A stretch of DNA of 64,000 bases from Annona cherimola (taxonomy: Eukaryota; Streptophyta; Magnoliopsida; Magnoliales; Annonaceae), in NCBI GenBank assembly GCA_030490835.1, contig CM059971.1:97492595-97556594 (forward strand), read 5' to 3'. Below are positions 1 to 12,200 of this stretch, piece after piece. Below the pieces are notes generated by a model, which worked only from the letters and a program-made list of their open reading frames with translations, searched no databases and was not told where the DNA came from. Position 1 is the first letter of the stretch; every line of letters starts with the position of its first letter. A program made the translations under genes and the position numbers.

Positions 1-484
1 TCAGCAAAAACTGTCATAACGAACTCGGCACCTTCATTCAGTTGAAAATGACGGCCTTGTCTTCCCACCCCGACCCCATAGTAGCCCGTTTTCTCTTATT
101 TCCTTCCCATTCTCCCCTCATTCCCTCATCTGTCCCCATCCAAACACCACCACCGCACCTCCGTCGACTCCTTCGTCCTAATGGACGGACGATGGAGGTC
201 TGACCCAATCCCCCACAAGAACTTATCTGGCCTCATCGCATCCGTCCATCTGGATTCGAAGGAAAGTGTAGACTGAGCGTTTGAAACAGCTGATGCTCCT
301 CTGGTCAAGAACTCTGAGCACGCGTGTGGCACTTGTGGGCGGAAATCACACCGCCACCCGTTTCTGCACTCGCTACTATCAGTTTCTCTTTTTCCCGCCG
401 GCCTTCGGTTCCTCCTCCAGCTAGCTTTTTGAGATTATCTATCTCCAGCTAACCTGTTTCTTGGCCCCTGCAAGCCCGTTTCGC

Positions 485-493
485 TATATATAT
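485..493 (+). promoter_or_regulatory. TATA box of the DUF7870-like gene
   Basis: TATATATAT lies 46 bases upstream of the ATG at 539, a normal distance for a plant promoter with a short 5' leader. The ATG context (gaaaaagATGG, with A at -3 and G at +4) is favourable. The 484 bases further upstream show no other recognisable gene. Confidence 0.55.
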
Positions 494-538
494 CCCATCA
501 AAGACGAACCCTCTCCCAAAGAAAATTAGCGGAAAAAG

Positions 539-1784
539 ATGGACGTGGAATCAGCTCTTGGATGTCGTGCTAAGAACCAAAGCAGCAGCGTAAGAGATAC
601 GCAGAACGGGGCTGCTGCTGCCGCGATATCCTTAAGGCCCGCAACGGCCCCAACCAATCAGATTGTGCTAAGGCTTTCCTTCCGATTCTTGCGAATCGCC
701 GTTCGTTTCATTCTCATTGCGTCGATAATCGCGACGGTGCCTTGGATCGGTTCCGCGGTGAGATCCCCAAAAACCAATTACGTGCTCCTCGCCCCAAGCC
801 CATTGACGACATCTTCTTCTTGCCGATGCTTTTCGGCGACCTGTCCAATCTGGGTCCGCTTAGGCCCGAAGATCGGGCAGCCTACATTGGCGAGGCGCAG
901 CGGGAGCGTCTGCGCTTCTTGACAGAGAGGGAGGTGGATGTGATTAGCGAAGAGAACGCCAAGCTGCAACGATCGATATCGGCTGATACGTTCGATTTTC
1001 TGTTTTCCAATGGGTTTGCTGCCCAAGAATTCATCGACAGCACCCTTAAGATCGGTGGCGTCGTGGCCATCCAACTGCGTCGTGACGCTTGGGATGCTTT
1101 CCGCCTGCCTACTAACTACAAGATTGTCTATCTCCAGCACTTCAAAGCTACCGTGGTGGCATTGAGGAAGATTGGCACGAGCAGCTCTCCAGAAGATGAA
1201 GATGGCCTGAAGCAGAAGCCAGCAAGTGGCCGAAAGCTTCTGTCTATCCCAAACGACACTGGAAAGGCAGAACTGAACAGCCTTGAGGACGTTCTTCTGG
1301 AGCCGTCAGCCTCCTCATCGCATTCCAGTAAGCATCTCAGAAAAACCAAGTACTTGCCCGATCTCACAGGAGACAACCTAGATGAATACCCACGCCGGGG
1401 TCTTCATCGACGTGGGCACGCCTCAGAGCGGACGCAGCACCGTTTGGTTCAACCAACCGATACTTCGATATCTACAAGGTGGAAACGGCAGCAGATGGAC
1501 AGTCGTCGTCGCCCATTGGAACCGAACCAGTTGGCATGTCGGATTGGTTGAAGATAAATGTCAAGGAAGAGGAGTATGTGGTCATGAAAGCTGAAGCAGG
1601 AGTCGTAGAGGAAATGGTGAAGAGCCAAGCAATTTACCTTGTGGATGAGCTTTTTCTGGAGTGTAAGCACCAGGGGCAGAAGGGGAACAAACAGGAAAAG
1701 AGCAAAAGAGCATATTGGGAATGCCTAGCTCTTTATGGTAAGCTTAGAGATGGGGGTGTGGCTGTTCATCAATGGTGGGGTTGA
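539..1784 (+). CDS. DUF7870-type membrane-anchored methyltransferase-like protein, three frameshifts
   Basis: The reading frame changes three times, but the pieces join into one plant-specific protein of about 414 residues. An N-terminal hydrophobic segment (about residues 45-70, FRFLRIAVRFILIASIIATV) suggests a single-pass type II membrane protein. It is followed by a block with DDIFFLPMLFGDL and LRPEDRAAYIGEA, and a C-terminal block with YLVDELFLECKHQG and AYWECLALYGKLRD before the stop at 1782-1784. These blocks resemble the DUF7870 family, which is annotated as S-adenosylmethionine-methyltransferase-like; no enzymatic role is established here. The frame breaks are a missing base in the C run at 792-795, an extra G at 1397-1400 and an extra C at 1457-1458. 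Each is a one-base change in a short homopolymer, and the protein is conserved on both sides of each. Sequencing or assembly error is therefore as likely as a recent pseudogene. The gene is convergent with the aspartic protease downstream. Confidence 0.7.
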
Positions 1785-2713
1785 CAAGTGTCTTTGCTCG
1801 ATGTGTGGAGAGAGAGAGAGAGTGCGTGCGCTATTAAAATGCATGCTTACAAGCAAAAGGGCGGGAGCTGCTAATGAAGATATGAAGCCTTTTTCCTTTC
1901 TCCTTTTCCTGTTTTTTTTCCCTTACCCTATTTGTTTGTTTTTTCGGGTAAGGATTGTGGGTGCGGAAGGGGAGATTGTATGAGATTCCCAACTTTTATT
2001 TGTTGATGTTATCGTTTTTTTTAATTTGAATATGTGTAATGGCCATTGGGCTAATCACCTGTTCCATCCAGCTGTAACATGAGTGGTAGTCCAGTAATGA
2101 TACATCAGCAAAGATGTTTGTAATCAATGTAACCTTTTCGATGAAGGATAGTACTAATGATCAACTTAGCAGAGTACTCGCCCTTGCATGAAATTCAGTT
2201 AGCCCAGTCTCAACCTCAATTGATCCAAGCTAAATTTCATCGTATTGCGCTGAATATGTTTCTTCTTGAGTAAGCTGGGAGTTGTTTGGTTTGTGAATAA
2301 TACCTAGTTATGGTCCAACTCACTTTATCATTTGTGAAGAATGCCCTAAATGGCCTGAGCAATTAAGCTATAAATGATAGAAAAGAGAAGAAGAGTGCCA
2401 CATATCTGAAATAACTCAACTTTATTAATGAATCAATGAAATTGCCCAAATAAACAATGGGTTGGGAGCCCGTAGTGCTTTGAGAATCTGAAAATGTAGC
2501 TTTACTGTACCGTCCAATATCGACGATTTTGAAGCAGTTCAGGACGGGTCAGGTTACGGGAATAATATTGTTATTAACTATGGAATAACATCTAACTCGT
2601 TCTTGCATGTAACGAAGATTACCCAAATTATTTACTTTCAAACAACCAAACATGAACATGAAACATAAAGACAGGGAAGAAAATAGCATAGCAGAACGCC
2701 GATGACCGAGAGG
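1785..2713. other. Convergent intergenic region
   Basis: This holds the presumed 3' ends of the two convergent genes. A short AG microsatellite lies at about 1809-1822. No coding similarity or transposon ends were recognised. Confidence 0.6.
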
Positions 2714-4024
2714 CTAGTTGCAAAGCTCTCTTGCGATTCCCACTCGAGAATTGACCACGTCCAACATTATCCGATGGTTCTGCTGCTGCAGATTTGCAAT
2801 CACATTCAACACGGAATTTACATTATTGGGAGCCGAAGCCACGGCTAAGCAAGCCAGTGATGTAGCAGAACTGTGTATGAGCGTGTTCTCCATCGGCAGA
2901 GCCATATCCAAGCCTGCGAAATGGAGCGTCAGCGGAGGTGCTGCCGGATTGAGTGCGGTGTCGAAGCACGTGTCAAAAGCTCCCAGCGACGTTATGCTCC
3001 CATTCAACAGCGACCGATAAGCGTCTCGCAATGCCACATAGACTGGTTCCACGAAGCGGGTGATAACCGTTCCGGAGTCGATGACCGTGCCTGCACCAGT
3101 AGTTGGGTTGAATGCGAGGTGCTCTACTGGGAGGGCCACTGGCTTCTTCCCTACACTGATGCCTGTGAAATTGACGTAGTAGAGCGATGGGCGGTGTGGG
3201 TTCAGGAGCAACGGCGTGGTCCTGATGTTCTTGGGCTGGCTGGCGGCTCCGAGCTTCAAGGAGCCCGAGAAGTAGTAGGATTTGAAGCTGGGAAGACAGT
3301 AGGAGAAGACGCTATTGTATAATGATCCCGTCTGCGAAACCAGAGACAGGGGTCCTCGACCAAATCCCAGCAGCCCCTGTTTGGGGATTGACCCGCCGGT
3401 TACAGCACCAACGCAGCCAAATGCATAATTAGGCACGACATCTTGTGAAAGCCATAGCGAGTCCTGCACCAACGTCGCCGAAAACGAAGAATCGCCGCCA
3501 TAAGATTGGTTGAAGTAGCAGGGGCCGGTGGCGGTGACAGGGCAGGACTGGCCTCGGGCCTGGGTGCAGCGCAGCGTGTCGCAGTCCAGTGTCTGGAATG
3601 TGGAGGAGCTGGTGGATGAGAAGACGGTGGGGCCGCAGCCGGTGCAGCCGGAGCACGGGACCCACGCCTCGTCGCTGCTGGTGTCGAACACCATGAACAT
3701 GGGCTGAGCCGGCGTGCCAAGTTTAGTTTGGACGACGTAGTTGGCGCTCTGGTTGACCAGCAGGCCGGGCCCGGTTGGAACGGATACTTTCGTTGACACG
3801 AGACTGGAGAGGTAGGTGACTCGGTTGGGGTCTTTGGAGGCCATGTTGAGGACTGTGTCGAGCCACGGGGCACGGCGCGTGGGAGCGAACGGTGAACACG
3901 GACTGTAGAGGTGGAGGATGGAGAGTTCTGAGCCGTCTGCGCTGGGAGGAGAGGAAGAGCATGGATCTACAGCTGCTCTTATCGAGACGAAGAGAAGAAA
4001 GGGAAGAAGGGTTGCCAAGGCCAT
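2714..4024 (-). CDS. Secreted A1-family aspartic protease, AED3-like
   Basis: An intronless 436-residue pepsin-like aspartic protease. The start chosen is the ATG at 4024, because it begins a clean signal peptide (MALATLLPFLLFVSIRAAV); the open frame upstream to 4267 is low-complexity and crosses the TATA box. Both catalytic motifs are present: FDTSSDEAWVPC (Asp114) and VIDSGTVITRF (Asp316). The DTS form of the first motif, in place of DTG, and the following cysteine-rich CSGCTGCGP are typical of the plant AED3 / nucellin-like subgroup. At least twelve cysteines suggest disulphides in a secreted protein. No transmembrane tail or GPI signal is seen after the C-terminal ELCN. By family it is an apoplastic protease, and Arabidopsis AED3 is linked to systemic immunity; the substrate is unknown. 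A hAT-like element starts about 290 bases upstream of the ATG. Confidence 0.9.
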   Translation of the reverse strand: MALATLLPFLLFVSIRAAVDPCSSSPPSADGSELSILHLYSPCSPFAPTRRAPWLDTVLNMASKDPNRVTYLSSLVSTKVSVPTGPGLLVNQSANYVVQTKLGTPAQPMFMVFDTSSDEAWVPCSGCTGCGPTVFSSTSSSTFQTLDCDTLRCTQARGQSCPVTATGPCYFNQSYGGDSSFSATLVQDSLWLSQDVVPNYAFGCVGAVTGGSIPKQGLLGFGRGPLSLVSQTGSLYNSVFSYCLPSFKSYYFSGSLKLGAASQPKNIRTTPLLLNPHRPSLYYVNFTGISVGKKPVALPVEHLAFNPTTGAGTVIDSGTVITRFVEPVYVALRDAYRSLLNGSITSLGAFDTCFDTALNPAAPPLTLHFAGLDMALPMENTLIHSSATSLACLAVASAPNNVNSVLNVIANLQQQNHRIMLDVVNSRVGIARELCN

Positions 4025-4122
4025 GACTCGGTGAATCGTTAGACTAATTACGGGTGGCTGGGGTTGGGGTGGGAGTAGGTTGACTGATGAGATGCGAGTT
4101 GTAGGCCAAGATCGGATAAGGC

Positions 4123-4129
4123 TATATAA
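4123..4129 (-). promoter_or_regulatory. TATA box of the aspartic protease gene
   Basis: The minus strand reads TTATATA about 100 bases upstream of the ATG at 4024. It is the only TATA-like site between the gene and the hAT-like element that begins at 4314. Confidence 0.5.
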
Positions 4130-4313
4130 CCGAGATTTGCGAGAGAAATTACGATATTGGCCTTTAGTCCATGTAGCAGTTTTTCTTTGTTTTTCTTCTC
4201 TCTCCCCTGTATTATTCTCGCTCCAGTACAAGTACTGCCTGCCTGCCTGCCAGCGAGGCAGCCACACGGTCGAGGAAGTATCGCTCTAGCTAGGAGAATC
4301 TTAAGCTTGGATG

Positions 4314-5051
4314 AGGGGGTGTTAAGGGTTATAGGTAACCTGTCAATCCCTTCATTCAACTCGTTTATAAATGAGTTTGGGTTGGAATTTTTGAATAAAT
4401 GAGTTATGATCCGCCAACCCGTTTAACTATTTAAATAAATAAATGAATTAGGGTTGAAATTTTATAACTCGTCAACCCGTTTAGTAACTCATTTAACCTA
4501 TATAACCTGTTCAATCCGTTTAATTCGTTCAACTCATTTAACTTGTTTAACTCATTAAAGTTTTATAACTCGTTAACCCGTTTAATTCGTTCAACTCATT
4601 TAACTTGTTCAACTCATTAAAGTTTTATAACTCGTCAACCCGTTTAGTAACTCATTTAATCTATATCATCCCGTTTAATTCGTTCAACTCATTTAACTTG
4701 TTTAACTCATTAAAGTTTTATATATATACATGTAAACCCCTTGGTTATTTTCCCTCTCTAAGTTTTTCTCAAGTCACTTAATTTTTATTTTTCCATTGCT
4801 GTCCTATTTTCATTTCCCTTACGCCGAAAACACTCTATCATCTCTCCCTGCGAGATCATCATTTACTAGAGTTTAGGCTTTTAGGTTATTTGCTATACAA
4901 CCGGTTAACAACCCACCAACCCGTTTATTAAATGGATTAGGGTTGAAGTTTTTTAAATGGGTTAATAAATAGATTAAGGTTGAGATATTTTAAATGGGTT
5001 AGAATTAGGATTATGCTTCAACCCATCCAACCCGATCCGTTAATACCCCTG
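4314..5051 (+). mobile_element. Non-autonomous hAT-like element, copy A
   Basis: 738 bp flanked by a perfect 8-bp duplication CTTGGATG (4306-4313 and 5052-5059). The ends are inverted repeats of the AGGGGTGTTAA type: AGGGGGTGTTAAGG on the left and the complement of TTAATACCCCTG on the right. An 8-bp duplication with (C)AGGGGTG ends is characteristic of the hAT superfamily. The interior has no transposase and is built of repeated AACCCGTTTA / AACTCATTTAA words, with about three tandem units between 4470 and 4720. Copy B at 6650-7262 is the same family in inverse orientation. Confidence 0.85.
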
Positions 5052-5059
5052 CTTGGATG

Positions 5060-6641
5060 TCTGAATTAGTAAATATCAGTAATTACGCATTCTCCATTTA
5101 CGTTGGCAAGCAAAGTAACAAAAGCGCCCACTTTCCAGCAGGGAAAAGCTAGCAGCTCCATTGCATGGCAATCGATACTCTGTGCGTCTGCGACTCGAGC
5201 TGTATTCCCGGTTTTAGAAAATCGCAACAAACCTTGACCAATCTAGGCAGTGTTTTCCAAGTAGAATAAATTACAATTAAATGATGTGCCCGTGTGCAGT
5301 TGTTGTGAATTTCTATTCCTGTGGTTGCTGAAAAGTGAAAACAAGGCATGTTTCTATTTCTTTGGGCTCCGTTGACAAAATAACAACGATTTTACGTGAA
5401 ATAAGGCCCGCTTCCATAATCTTATTGCACACAAACTTAGGTTCAATCGGCGCCAAGAAGTTGATAAATTTTAATAGATAATGACATAAGACTGGTTTAA
5501 TCTTATAGAAAAAGACTGGTTTAATGTTTATCATATAGAAATAGAACGAAACAAAACAAAACCTACATATCCCAATTTTTAAAAAATAAATTTGCTCAAA
5601 CAATATTTTTAAGAGGAATAAAAGAGGCCCAGAAAGAATCTAAGAAAAAATTTAGACCAGTTTCGAAAGCCTAAAATTCAAGTCACGACCAAATGATGCA
5701 TGGTTGATTAACGCCAATGTTATATTTCATTAAGCAAGCGTTGATAAAGTTGATTAGGGGCTGAAATCAAATTATCTGCGCTGGGTCAGTAGTTAGTGCC
5801 TACTTCACAAGATTTCCGTGATGGGCCATCAAAGGTATATTAAGATACACTTCCTGTCATTCCCTCATACGGACGAGGCAAACTCCTGAATACGCACTTG
5901 GGAAAATCCGATACAAGCCGAGATTTCCCAACTGTAATTGGCATCACTCTATAGTCCATACGAATGTTCCTACATTATTGAAAGGGACTTCCTAATCTCA
6001 CGTGATCCGCTCTTTTTTTCTGCCCCCCCTCCTGCCCTTTCAGCCTTTTAGGTGCAGGGGCATATGCAGACCTCACCAAGAGGTCCAAGACCACCTATGG
6101 CCATTTTAACGGAAACTTTTTCCTAGATTTTTCAGGGCTAGTTGGACTATATGGCTAAACAAATGACTAATAGAAAGCCGTACGCATGGCAAGCATCCCG
6201 TATGGCTGAAATGTGCCCATGAAAGAATGAGAATTCGCAGCGTAAAATCGCAAGGAATGCAGATTCAGAACTGGCACGTAAAATTGCAGGCAGAGCAGGG
6301 GCAGTTAGGTGGCCGGGCATGAGGAATCTGCCCCGTGAAGGCTTCTGTCCCCCCTCGTCACGCGTCTTTGGTGGCGTTGTCTGCACTAAAGAGTCACGGG
6401 GCGATTTAGATGGATTAGTGATTATATCTGGAGCCAGCGATCTGGATCGCTTCCTTTTTCTGTTTCGAGCATCATCTTCGCCAATTTGGGAGGTGGATCC
6501 CACGTTTTTTGGACAAATGCGGGTCACTGCGCTGTGTGCCTGCATGCATATGCCAACTTGGCGTAAGGCAAGAATCTTCAGCGAGCAAAAGGAAGAATGG
6601 AAAGGAATGGTGATATTGTGTCCCCTTACAACCTTCTTGCA
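5060..6641. other. Intergenic, no recognised feature
   Basis: 1.6 kb between the two inverted hAT-like elements. Only short uncharacterised open frames are present on either strand, and none matches a family I recognise. Confidence 0.5.
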
Positions 6642-6649
6642 CTTGCAAC

Positions 6650-6990
6650 TAGGGGTGTTAACGGATCGGGCTGGACGGATTGGAGTCTAATTCTAATCCT
6701 AACCTATTTAAAATATTTCAACCCTAATCCGTTTATTAACCTATTTAAAAACCTCAACCGTAACCCATTTAATAAACGGGTTGATGGGTTGTTAATGGGT
6801 TGTATAGCAAATAACCTGAAAGTCTAAACTCCAGTAGATGATAATCTCGCAGGGAGAGACGAGAGAGTATTTTCGGTGTGGGGGAAATGAAAATAGGGCA
6901 GTAACAGAAAAATGGAATTAAGGCAGCAGTGGAAAAATAAAAATTAGGTGACTTGAGGAAGACTTAGAGATGGAAAATAACCAAGGGGTT

Positions 6991-7035
<45 letters not shown>

Positions 7036-7262
7036 CTTTAATGAGTTAAGCGAGTTAAATGGGTTGAATAGGTTATATGGATTAATGGATTACTAAACGG
7101 GTTGACGAGTTATAAAATCTCAACCCTAATCCATTTATTTAATTAAATGGTTAAACGGGTTGGCGGATCATAACCTATTTATTCAAAAATCTTAACCCAA
7201 ACCCATTTATAAACGGGTTGGACGAGCAGGTTGACGAGTTGACCATGACCATTCACACCTTA
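6650..7262 (-). mobile_element. Non-autonomous hAT-like element, copy B
   Basis: About 613 bp, matching copy A in inverse orientation. It begins TAGGGGTGTTAACGGATCGG and ends near TTCACACCTTA, and it shares the interior with copy A (an internal AT repeat replaces part of the tandem units). The flanks show a decayed duplication, CTTGCAAC (6642-6649) versus CCTACAAC (7263-7270), 6 of 8 matching. A (TA)n tract lies at about 6998-7034. The exact right border is uncertain. Confidence 0.7.
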
Positions 7263-7270
7263 CCTACAAC

Positions 7271-9246
7271 GCAAGTTTGTGGCAATCAGTTTCTTAAGCC
7301 TCACTTATCCAGTTAGATTTAGCTTATTTTTGGAGTTCATAGTTTATTTTCTTCAAAAAGACATTCAATAAAAGAGATGAATTCTTGAGACCTTCATTGT
7401 AATATTAATATATATTTTTTTATCACCGTGTCAAGTGGTTGACGTGAATGTGTAAATTAGAGTTCCTGTTTTTGGAAGTCGGGTTGAGACGCTTGTTTCG
7501 TTTACTTCTTCTCTGAAGTACACTTTGTCATTCAACATGTGTGAACATGATTTTTTTTTCCAAAAAAAACAAATCAACCCTAGTCATCATTATCTAGCCT
7601 TTCTTCCAACTAAATTGTGTGCACAACACAAATTGGTTTATTTTATATTAATGAACATCATTTTCCGGCCGTCATCATCCATCCATGCCTGAGTAACAGA
7701 TGACTATCTTCAAAACGCTCTTCTACTGTTTCGTCTTTCATCACTCGTCTGGACGACTAATCCCAATCTTCAATGATGCACGACTAGGTACGGGAACCTA
7801 AAAAACAAACCAGCACCTCGCTATTTGAGACCCATTCACCCCATGGTTGTCACTTGTCCATGCTTCTTATCCAAATTGCTTTCGCCTAAAGATAGGTAAG
7901 ATTCCACAGGGGAGTGAAAACGATCAGAGGAAGTCAATGTCCCCAAGTCCTAGTCGCAACCAAACGAAATGGCCGTTGCAGGCTGCTTTGCTCTCTCCTG
8001 TGTTGTGAAGCGGTCGTCTTTCCGATTGCCCATGGTCAGTAATTGGTGGGCCATCTTGGACGCTCATGTTCGCGCTCACATGAGGTTTTCTTTTTATTTA
8101 TTTAGATTTTTTGGCATTCACAAGTCAGCAGCATGAAGTTTTTATATGCAAAGTTTTTACATTTTTTGGATTTTTAAAAATACTTAAGAATTTTCAAAAT
8201 GAAAAAAAAAGCCCGTTTTCATGTGCTCTACCCACATAGGAATGCCAAAAAACTGGCGTGAGCACTGGAGAACTGCCTTTTCATAGTAGCCTCAACTTCA
8301 GAACTTTTGCAATTAATGGGATTTTTATCTTCTGATCATGGGAAAACGTTGATTTGAAACAAACAAGAAAACCAGTCGGTATTTCCATTTGTCTTTCTAT
8401 TCCTAAACAGTCCACAATCAGCGCCATCCGATATCTATGAGATCACATTTTCAGGAGGTTGAACTCCACATTGTGCCCATTTACCCTTTGATTCCCTTTT
8501 TTTTTTTTTGGGTGGGTGCCTCGTAACCTTTTTTTGGCATCGAACAAGGAATAAATATTGCGGAATGACAGTATCCAAAAAAAAAAAAAAAGTTCTGTGG
8601 AATAACAATGAAAGTAAAACAGATTCGATTGCTCAAACCTTCAGAGGAAAATAAGATAAAGAAAACTTAAACTCGATATTTTGTGGCCAAGCGTTCTGGA
8701 ATGGCAAATGGATATTCCCGCCAATTCTCATCTGTGACCTAAGAGGATTGACCTGGTTTATCAACCTGTCCCTGAAGCATGGGGGCTGGCTAACAGGATT
8801 CGTGCACCAATAAGATGACTTAGTGATGATGAGAACTTAAGATTGAGATCATAAGAACATCCATTTCCAAGCAATGCAGAAAGCTCACAAGATTCCATTG
8901 CTCACATAACTGTAGCAATTTGAATTTCACAAAGAATGTGACAAACAACTGTGACTGTTGCATACAAATGGAAGAAGCCATGACAAACTTACATATGAAC
9001 TATGGCCCGCCGACAGCAACAGATGAACGCACTTCAGAAGTTCACATAAATGAACACAGGCCACTTGCATGCAAGACAAAAGCAAGCAATCAGCTTTCTG
9101 ACACAAATGGGAAAACTCAATATTCACACAACCAGCAGCAGCAAACAACCCAAACCCATACACTTTCATAAAGCATTGTGTAACAAAATTTTTTAGCAAC
9201 TGGCGACATTTAAGCTGAAAGGGGGAAGGCCCATCACCAAATTAGC
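7271..9246. other. Intergenic and 3' UTR of the stress-protein gene
   Basis: Non-coding, AT-rich sequence with several homopolymer runs (for example near 8500 and 8578). The last few hundred bases should contain the 3' UTR of the minus-strand universal stress protein gene. Nothing else is recognised. Confidence 0.45.
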
Positions 9247-12200
9247 TCAAGTACCCTTGATGACCATCACAGGACACTGTACATGATTGACACAGTAGTT
9301 GCTAACACTTCCCAAAAACATCCTGCGGTCATAACAGGAAGTTCATTATTTTACCATATCAACACACAATAGAACAGTACAACTCATGGTTTAAGCTAAA
9401 GAAGTAATGTACTTTGTAAAAAGAAATTGTATTTCACAGGAAATAATAGTATGAAACTACTATATGTGAGAACTTCATAAATATAGCATCACAAACTGCC
9501 CACCTGGCTGAAACAAAGCTTCGTTAAGATGGGGATGGATTTCCTTAGTCAGGTATGAGGTGGAACTGAAATCAATGTTGTAAGAACCATATCGGACCAG
9601 CCAGATCAACAGGGAACAGGTCACCTGGCAGGTCGGTCCTGCCCATTTCCACTTGGGAGAATTAACCCATTAAGAACCAGTTTAACCAGCCTGATTTCCT
9701 TTTTCTCGCCTGCCTCGTTCACCCAGTTTGCAACATCACCTCTATATGGTTGAAAAAAAAAAAAAAACTCTTTTTATTCACTGACTCACCAATCGCAATT
9801 CGCAATTGAAGCCCTAGTAGTTGTCCCTGTCGCATTTCCCCCAATTTTATTTACAAGTAACAAGTAGCAATGTCTTCTTCCCTCCCATCGGCTCCTGACA
9901 GTGTCTACTTCCCTCCAATACCCAGCAGCATCTTCCTCAGTCTTCACATCCAAACTTGAAAGTACCAGTGTCAATTCCAACCAGTATAAGGACATATGGG
10001 ATTTTGACGCTCTTTGGTATTTTTGGCTAGCACATGGGGAGCATGCACCTACTCACAACACAACATGCAATTCCACTACAGTTGGCTTGGCACGTGTATA
10101 TGCAATGCTGGTGTGTGCGCCATATTTGGGCTGTTGGTTAGGTGGTGGTGCAATGAAGGGATGTCTTTGGGCTTGCCACGTGTCTACCTTTTGGACCGTG
10201 GATTAACCATTGTGGGGCACACACTGCCTATTTTCATGTGTTTTGTGGATTGACGTTTTAACTTTTTAACTTAGGAATTTGTCATATATTTTATATAAAA
10301 ATGACTGATTTTTTGCAACCAGGCGCATGGGGGCAGCCACACGGCCGGCCCAAAAACATATATATTTTTTTATTTTTTCAGTTTTTTTCATGAACATACA
10401 AATTTAAATGTATTTAAGCTATAAACCAAGTTTTACTATTTTTAAATATTTTTAAGTATTTTTTTTATTATTTTTAAACACAGTAGTATTTCCGTAACTT
10501 TCTGAAGGAAATTTTCTCAATCAGAAAATTATGAAAATATCATTGTGGCTAAAAATAAAAAACAAATACTTAAAAAATCTAAAAATGGTAAAACTTGGTT
10601 TATAAATTAAATACATATAACTTTGCATGTCCATAAAAAAACTGAAAAAAATTTAAAAAATATATGTTTTTGGGCCAGACGCATGGCTGCCTGCATGCGC
10701 CCGGCCGCAAAAAACCAGACCTCTTATATAAGTTAGTGTTGTGCTGGTTTAATCTGGTTTTCACAAATAGTTGAACCACTTGGATCACCAGTTCATTGAC
10801 CGGTTCGGTTTTGACAACATTGATTGAAATGTGACAACACATCAGTTCCACCACCTATAGAAATGTCTTGAAGTGGCAGGAAAAAAAACCAGATGTGGGC
10901 AGAAGCATTGAAGCAAGGTTTCCAACTGGCTGCATATTTCTAACATCGAGGAATTGATGGACACTGATCGAAATTTTGATATTGATCTCGTCCATGTGGA
11001 CCAATGCAGGGAACTAGCTGGGCAACAATTTTAAAGCAAAGTACACATGCGGGAAAATACTAATAATTTGACTTTTTTCTCAACTTTTGACGTTTTATCA
11101 ACTATTCACAACCCTCAGAAATTTGTCATATGACATCAAGATATACGCCTAAAGTCAATATTCTTCTCAAGCAATGACAGACTTGAAAATAAAAACAAAA
11201 AGAAAAAGAAAGAGCAATAAAAGACAAATGGCAGAGTAACACCTTCAAAGGCAATTGAATGTGTTATGTTATACAGGTCGTTTTCAGAGATGTTGGCTCC
11301 GGGAGAATCATGTTGTTGCTAAGGAATTCCTTTTTGCAATGAATGTCATGATTTCCTGTCAAGATCCTTGCAACTGCCGTTATGTCTTTATATGTTCGGA
11401 TTCTTTAAATGAAAAGAATAATATGAATGCACGAAAGAGATGAAAATACACTTTACACAATGTGATTGTAGTATTAGGAGGCACAATAGAAGTCGAAGTC
11501 TTGTGACTGTAGAAAAGAGAAAATTACGGCTTGGAAGGAGAACCAACCGAAAAATGAAAAGAGCCTTTTGTAACCTGATCATCACAAGGAATTAACAGCT
11601 GCCTAGCATATCATCAGAAGGATGACTGAACCCTAAATCCCCAATGGCTTCAGAAAAGTCAATCCTAATAAAAGATCCCCTCTCAGTTATAGCTGACTTC
11701 ATAAAACATGGATTTCGTGTTTAACAAACATTTTTAAGGATGCCTCAGAAATCTAATAATATGTGTATACAATATATTAACAAACAATTTATAATGCTAA
11801 AGACAATACCTAATGCCAGTTTTGGAATTCAATACCTGTCCCCAATGACAGTTGTTAGGTCATCGATGCATTATAGTCTTAATTTTATCTTGCATATCCT
11901 CACGATTCTCATGGAGTTGAGTTGAATCAACTAGCATCATAAGACATAGGCTAAGTCATATTTTTCTTTTGGAAAAAGGAAAAATAATTAATGATAGAAG
12001 AGGAGGCATATCAATGACCCAGCCATTGATATGTACAGGTTTTTTTTTTTTTAAGTTAATGCAATATCAAATGAGAACATGCAAATATAGGTGACTATTT
12101 AAATGATTCTAGACAAGCAATGGCACAAATATGAGGTGGACTTTAGACAATGTTCCCCAGTCAGAAGCCATTGGTACAGTTTATCAATGAGATGTTCCAA

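Noticed and set aside
2718..3322. Plus-strand frames opposite the aspartic protease
   Set aside because: Shadow frames of a well-supported minus-strand gene.
4025..4267. 81-residue N-terminal extension of the aspartic protease
   Set aside because: It would bury the signal peptide and includes the TATA box. The ATG at 4024 is the natural start.
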